From Bacillota bacterium (GTDB taxonomy: Bacteria; Bacillota; Clostridia; Lachnospirales; Lachnospiraceae), in the NCBI GenBank assembly GCA_023411215.1, contig JAEYOY010000077.1, positions 1 to 64,000 of the forward strand: DNA of 64,000 nucleotides, given 5' to 3'. Position numbers and translations under genes: made by a program. Of this stretch, positions 60,363 through 64,000 are shown piece after piece (position 1 is the stretch's first letter; each line of letters begins with the position of its first letter). The notes beneath the pieces are model-generated. The model had not been told where the DNA came from. It saw only the letters and a program-made list of their open reading frames with translations, and did no database searches.

Positions 60363-62522
60363 ATGAATCAAACAGGAAGATTAACATTGCCCACGGATGT
60401 GAATATGGTGGAGGAGACCATACGCTTAAAGAATTTACTGGGAGCGGATGCACTCAGGGATTGCGATGGCACCACGATGCCGCAGGCACTGCTAGGAGAG
60501 AAAGCCAAAAAATATGCAACATATTATACAACAAGAAAGGATAATGACTGGGCGAATGCAAATCCTGATGAGATACAGCAGGAATATCTAATCACTGATA
60601 GGATAACAGCAATGGGTACAAAACTCCGTATTAAACTGATGAAGGGGTTCCATACGGAGCAACTTAAGGTCAATACCCTTGACGATCCAAAGAGATGGTG
60701 GGAGGTTATCGACAGAACCACCGGAGAAATAGTGCCTGTGGATCAATGGGAATTTGATGAGGCTACGGAAGAAGTAGAGATTAACACAATCAAATACCAT
60801 CAGTATACGGTCAGTTTTCTAGCATTTCTCATCTGGGATCCGGTACATATGTATAATTTTATTACAAATGATTGGAAAGAGGCGCCACACCAGCTTACTT
60901 ATGATGTAAGGCAGCCGAAGACCCAGATATATGTCAAAGAAAAGCTGAAGAGATGGTGCGAGGATAACCCTCATATTGATGTGGTTCGTTTTACTACATT
61001 CTTTCATCAGTTTACTCTTACATTCGATGATAAGAAACGGGAAAAATATGTAGAATGGTTTGGGTATAGTGCAAGTGTGAGTCCCTATATTTTGGAGCGG
61101 TTTGAAGAATGGGCAGGATATAAGTTCCGCCCCGAGTTTATCGTGGATCAGGGCTACCATAATTCAATGTTTCGTGTGCCAAGCAAAGAGTTTAAGGATT
61201 TCATCACGTTCCAGCAGATAGAGGTGAGCAAGTTAGCTAAGGAAATGGTTGACATCGTTCATTCCTATGGGAAAGAGGCTATGATGTTTTTAGGGGATCA
61301 CTGGATAGGTACAGAGCCTTTTGGTAAATATTTTGCTAATATAGGTTTGGATGCAGTGGTAGGCTCTGTAGGTGATGGGGTTACACTTCGAATGATTTCT
61401 GATATAGAAGGAGTAAATTATACGGAGGGTAGATTACTTCCTTATTTCTTCCCGGATGTATTTTGCGAAGGTGGAAATCCGATTGGGGAAGCACAGGAGA
61501 ACTGGATGAAGGCTAGACGAGCAATTTTGCGTTCGCCACTAGACCGCATCGGATATGGCGGTTATCTGAAGTTAGCTGCTGAATGGCCCGGATTTATTGA
61601 TGAAATCCAACATGTAGTCAACGAGTTCCGTCTGATTCATGAGAATATGCAGGGAACGAAATCCTATGTTGCTCCATTTAAGGTTGCGATTCTAAACTGC
61701 TGGGGCTCACTTCGAAAATGGATGTCGAATCAGGTACATCATGCTATCTGGCATAGAGAAGTATATTCTTATGCAGGGGTGCTTGAATGCTTAAGTGGTA
61801 TGCCCTTTGATGTGGAGTTCATTGACTTTGATGATATTAAAAATGGAATTTCAGAAGATATAAAGGTAATTATTAATGTCGGCAGTGCCTATACTTCCTT
61901 CAGTGGTGCCGAAAACTGGATTGATGAAAAAGTGGTAACCAATCTTCGTGAATATGTGGATAACGGAGGCGGCTTTATCGGTGTCGGTGAGCCTACGGCG
62001 TACCAGTTCGAAGGGCGTTATTTCCAGCTGAGCGATGTGCTCGGCGTGGACAGGGAGATGAATTTCTCCCTTAGTACCAATAAATACAATGAACTGAATG
62101 CGAATCACTTTATTTTGGAAGATATTGACGGAGAGATTGATTTTGGCGAAGGTATGAGCCAGATCTATGCTCAGGGTGAGAATTATCAAATTCTAAATAA
62201 GGATGGAGAATACAGCAGGCTGGTGATAAATGAATATGGTAAGGGACACAGTGTATACTTTGCGGGTCTTCCTTATTCACCTCAGAACTGCCGAATCCTG
62301 CTTCGGGCGATCTACTATGCAGCTGGCATGGAAAGTGAAATGAAGAAATACTATGTAACCAATGTGGATACGGAGGTTACAGTCTTTGAAAAGACAGGAA
62401 AAATAGCAGTAATCAATAATTCCAAGGAAGCCAAACATACAGATATCTATATTGATGGAATGATGACACATAGTCTGGACTTAGAGCCGATGGAGATGCG
62501 TTGGGTGGATTATAAGGGATAA
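60363..62522 (+). CDS. GH112 galactosyl phosphorylase (galacto-N-biose/lacto-N-biose or galactosyl-rhamnose type)
   Basis: 719 residues, the usual GH112 length. These enzymes split beta-galactosyl disaccharides with phosphate, giving galactose 1-phosphate. Family features: GRLTLPTDVNMVEETIRL, LGADALRDCDGTTMP (catalytic Asp region), TFFHQFTLTFDDKKREKYVEW, FLGDHWIGTEPFGKYF, DAVVGSVGDG, and the glutamine-amidotransferase-like third domain from about 440 (GGGFIGVGEPTAYQF). Cytoplasmic. GGAGG lies 6 bases upstream. The acceptor (GlcNAc, GalNAc or L-rhamnose) cannot be told from sequence alone; the GH20 neighbour favours a HexNAc substrate. Confidence 0.88.
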   Translation: MNQTGRLTLPTDVNMVEETIRLKNLLGADALRDCDGTTMPQALLGEKAKKYATYYTTRKDNDWANANPDEIQQEYLITDRITAMGTKLRIKLMKGFHTEQLKVNTLDDPKRWWEVIDRTTGEIVPVDQWEFDEATEEVEINTIKYHQYTVSFLAFLIWDPVHMYNFITNDWKEAPHQLTYDVRQPKTQIYVKEKLKRWCEDNPHIDVVRFTTFFHQFTLTFDDKKREKYVEWFGYSASVSPYILERFEEWAGYKFRPEFIVDQGYHNSMFRVPSKEFKDFITFQQIEVSKLAKEMVDIVHSYGKEAMMFLGDHWIGTEPFGKYFANIGLDAVVGSVGDGVTLRMISDIEGVNYTEGRLLPYFFPDVFCEGGNPIGEAQENWMKARRAILRSPLDRIGYGGYLKLAAEWPGFIDEIQHVVNEFRLIHENMQGTKSYVAPFKVAILNCWGSLRKWMSNQVHHAIWHREVYSYAGVLECLSGMPFDVEFIDFDDIKNGISEDIKVIINVGSAYTSFSGAENWIDEKVVTNLREYVDNGGGFIGVGEPTAYQFEGRYFQLSDVLGVDREMNFSLSTNKYNELNANHFILEDIDGEIDFGEGMSQIYAQGENYQILNKDGEYSRLVINEYGKGHSVYFAGLPYSPQNCRILLRAIYYAAGMESEMKKYYVTNVDTEVTVFEKTGKIAVINNSKEAKHTDIYIDGMMTHSLDLEPMEMRWVDYKG

Positions 62523-62560
62523 GAGTTTGAAGTGAAGAAATAAGATAAGCTGTGAAAAAG

Positions 62561-62592
62561 AGTCTTCGGAGTAAAAACCGGGGGCTTTTTTT
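62561..62592 (+). terminator. Intrinsic terminator of the glycan operon
   Basis: A 9-bp stem, AGTCTTCGG (62561-62569) with CCGGGGGCT (62578-62586) including three G-U pairs, is followed by seven T. Confidence 0.75.
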
Positions 62593-62768
62593 GATCATTG
62601 TACAATTAACGCATATGGACAGAGGATAGGAATGGTTTATTACTATACAAGAAAGCACAATATGGAAAAATGGTAGAATTCAGGCAATTATAGTGATACA
62701 ATAAATCAATGGAAAGTATTAGTAACTGTCAGAAATCCAAATTTCAGTTTGTAAGGTCGGTGAGGAGA

Positions 62769-64000
62769 ATGAATGATAAGATAGAAATTAAAGGCTTACA
62801 CCAAAATAATTTGAAAAACATATCGCTTTCAATACCCAAGAATAAAATAGTTGTATTTACGGGTGTTTCCGGCTCTGGTAAATCGAGTATTGTATTTGAT
62901 ACAATAGCTGCGGAAAGTCAGAGGCAGATGAACGAAACCTATACTGCATGGGTCAGAGGAAGAATGCCAAAATATGAGAAACCAAAGGTTGATTATATAG
63001 ATAATCTTTCAGCCTCGGTAATCGTTGATCAGTCCAGACTAGGCGGCAACGCACGTTCAACAGTAGGTACTATAAGTGATTTATATTCAGCACTGAGAGT
63101 TTTATATTCACGCATTGGAACACCGTATGTTGGGACTGCATCCTATTTTTCATTTAATGATCCGAATGGAATGTGCCCAAAATGTTCTGGTTTAGGAAAT
63201 GTTACAGATATTGATACAGCGGGATTAGTTGATCCGGATAAATCCTGGAATGAGGGAATGGTCAAGCTTCCAGCCTATGGTGTCGGCAATTGGTATTGGA
63301 AAATATATATTGAATCTGAGTTGTTTGATTTAGACAAGAAATTTAGGGATTACTCGGAAGAAGAAAAGAATATTCTTTATTATGGTGCTAAAACACCTGA
63401 AGGAGAACGCATAAATAAGAAAGTGGAGGGAATTGTTAATCAGCTAAGAAGGACCGTATTGATGCGTGATACTTCCACGATTAAGGAAGCATCGGTCAAA
63501 AGACTATTAAGCCTTATTATACAAAAAGTATGCCCTTGCTGCCAGGGAAAGAGACTGAATGATCATTCTCTTTCCTGTAAGATTAATGGAAAAAACATCT
63601 ATGAGATGTGTGAATTAGAGTTTACAGGTTTAAGAGAGGAATTACTAAAAATCGAGGACAAGAGAGCAGTAACAATCGTCCATGATATGGTGGAGTCTTT
63701 AGACAGAATGATAGATATCGGTCTCCCTTATCTTAGTATGAACCGTGAATCATCCACCTTATCAGGTGGTGAAGCACAACGTTTAAAGCTTGTCAGATAC
63801 ATGGGCAGTTCTCTCTGTGGGATGACATACATCTTTGACGAACCAAGTACAGGCATGCATCCGAGGGATGTTCATCGTATGTGTAGATTACTTCGAAGTC
63901 TTAGAGATAAAGGAAATACAGTGCTTGTCGTTGAACACGATAAAGATATTATTAGTATTGCAGATCATATTATTGATGTTGGACCGCTTGCAGGGAAAAA
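62769..64000 (+). CDS. UvrA-like ABC ATPase, cut by the window end
   Basis: The first 410 codons, open to the right edge. Walker A FTGVSGSGKSSIVFDTI (about 28-44), zinc-type CPKCSGLG near 138, second Cys pair CPCCQGKRL near 257, signature LSGGEAQRLKLVRY near 331, Walker B TYIFDEPSTGMHP, and switch His in VVEHD. The N-terminal unit is shorter than in housekeeping UvrA, so it belongs to the short UvrA-like group often linked to drug or DNA-damage tolerance. ATG 62769 is very close to GAGGAG; GTG 62760 is an alternative start. Confidence 0.85.
   Translation, partial: MNDKIEIKGLHQNNLKNISLSIPKNKIVVFTGVSGSGKSSIVFDTIAAESQRQMNETYTAWVRGRMPKYEKPKVDYIDNLSASVIVDQSRLGGNARSTVGTISDLYSALRVLYSRIGTPYVGTASYFSFNDPNGMCPKCSGLGNVTDIDTAGLVDPDKSWNEGMVKLPAYGVGNWYWKIYIESELFDLDKKFRDYSEEEKNILYYGAKTPEGERINKKVEGIVNQLRRTVLMRDTSTIKEASVKRLLSLIIQKVCPCCQGKRLNDHSLSCKINGKNIYEMCELEFTGLREELLKIEDKRAVTIVHDMVESLDRMIDIGLPYLSMNRESSTLSGGEAQRLKLVRYMGSSLCGMTYIFDEPSTGMHPRDVHRMCRLLRSLRDKGNTVLVVEHDKDIISIADHIIDVGPLAGK

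Overview
The window is AT-rich DNA from a low-GC Gram-positive bacterium, most likely a clostridial species of the Lachnospiraceae type. This rests on AGGAGG ribosome binding sites, TTGACA/TATAAT promoters, lipoprotein signal peptides, YesM/YesN-type two-component genes, GH112 and GH20 enzymes, and clusters of large serine recombinases. No rRNA, tRNA or CRISPR array was seen. The assignment is inferred from gene content only.

Bases 1 to about 37,300 form a dense defence island. It opens with the end of a WYL-domain regulator and a complete Wadjet operon in the order jetD-jetA-jetB-jetC (113-7905). Next comes a module of GIY-YIG protein, ADP-ribosylglycohydrolase and second GIY-YIG protein (7994-11094). 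A type II-like CBASS operon follows (11231-16691): HD hydrolase, CD-NTase, Cap2 (E1/E2), Cap3 (JAB) and an unusual effector that appears to fuse a calcineurin-like phosphoesterase to a SAVED sensor domain. It ends at a bidirectional terminator facing a 756-residue P-loop GTPase-like gene on the minus strand. Then come a small membrane protein, a degenerate HsdM-HsdS fusion with paired palindromic operators, and an ArpU-like gene whose end overlaps an 11-bp phased repeat array.

Bases 22,680-28,932 are an integration module: a leader peptide with a hairpin masking the ribosome binding site of a sigma-like gene, a long structured and apparently non-coding stretch, a SHOCT-like small protein, and three large serine recombinase genes in a row. 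The middle recombinase lacks the catalytic domain. The island continues with a Gabija-like operon (DUF1413-like protein, OLD nuclease GajA, and UvrD-like GajB broken by a frameshift) and two overlapping dynamin-like GTPase genes (33,249-37,257).

From about 37.3 kb the content becomes metabolic and looks like ordinary chromosome: two copies of a 54-nt repeat flanking a divergent RidA/HxlR pair; a chemoreceptor behind eight 14-bp tandem repeats; a five-gene peptide/nickel-type ABC transporter plus flavoprotein operon behind a possible attenuator; and a glycan-use locus (48,032-62,522). The glycan locus holds a sensor kinase and AraC-type response regulator, a divergent LplABC-type sugar transporter, a GH20 hexosaminidase, an orphan short kinase, a beta-helix protein and a GH112 galactosyl phosphorylase. 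The likely logic is sensing, import, hydrolysis and phosphorolysis of a galactose/HexNAc-type oligosaccharide. A UvrA-like ABC protein runs off the right edge.
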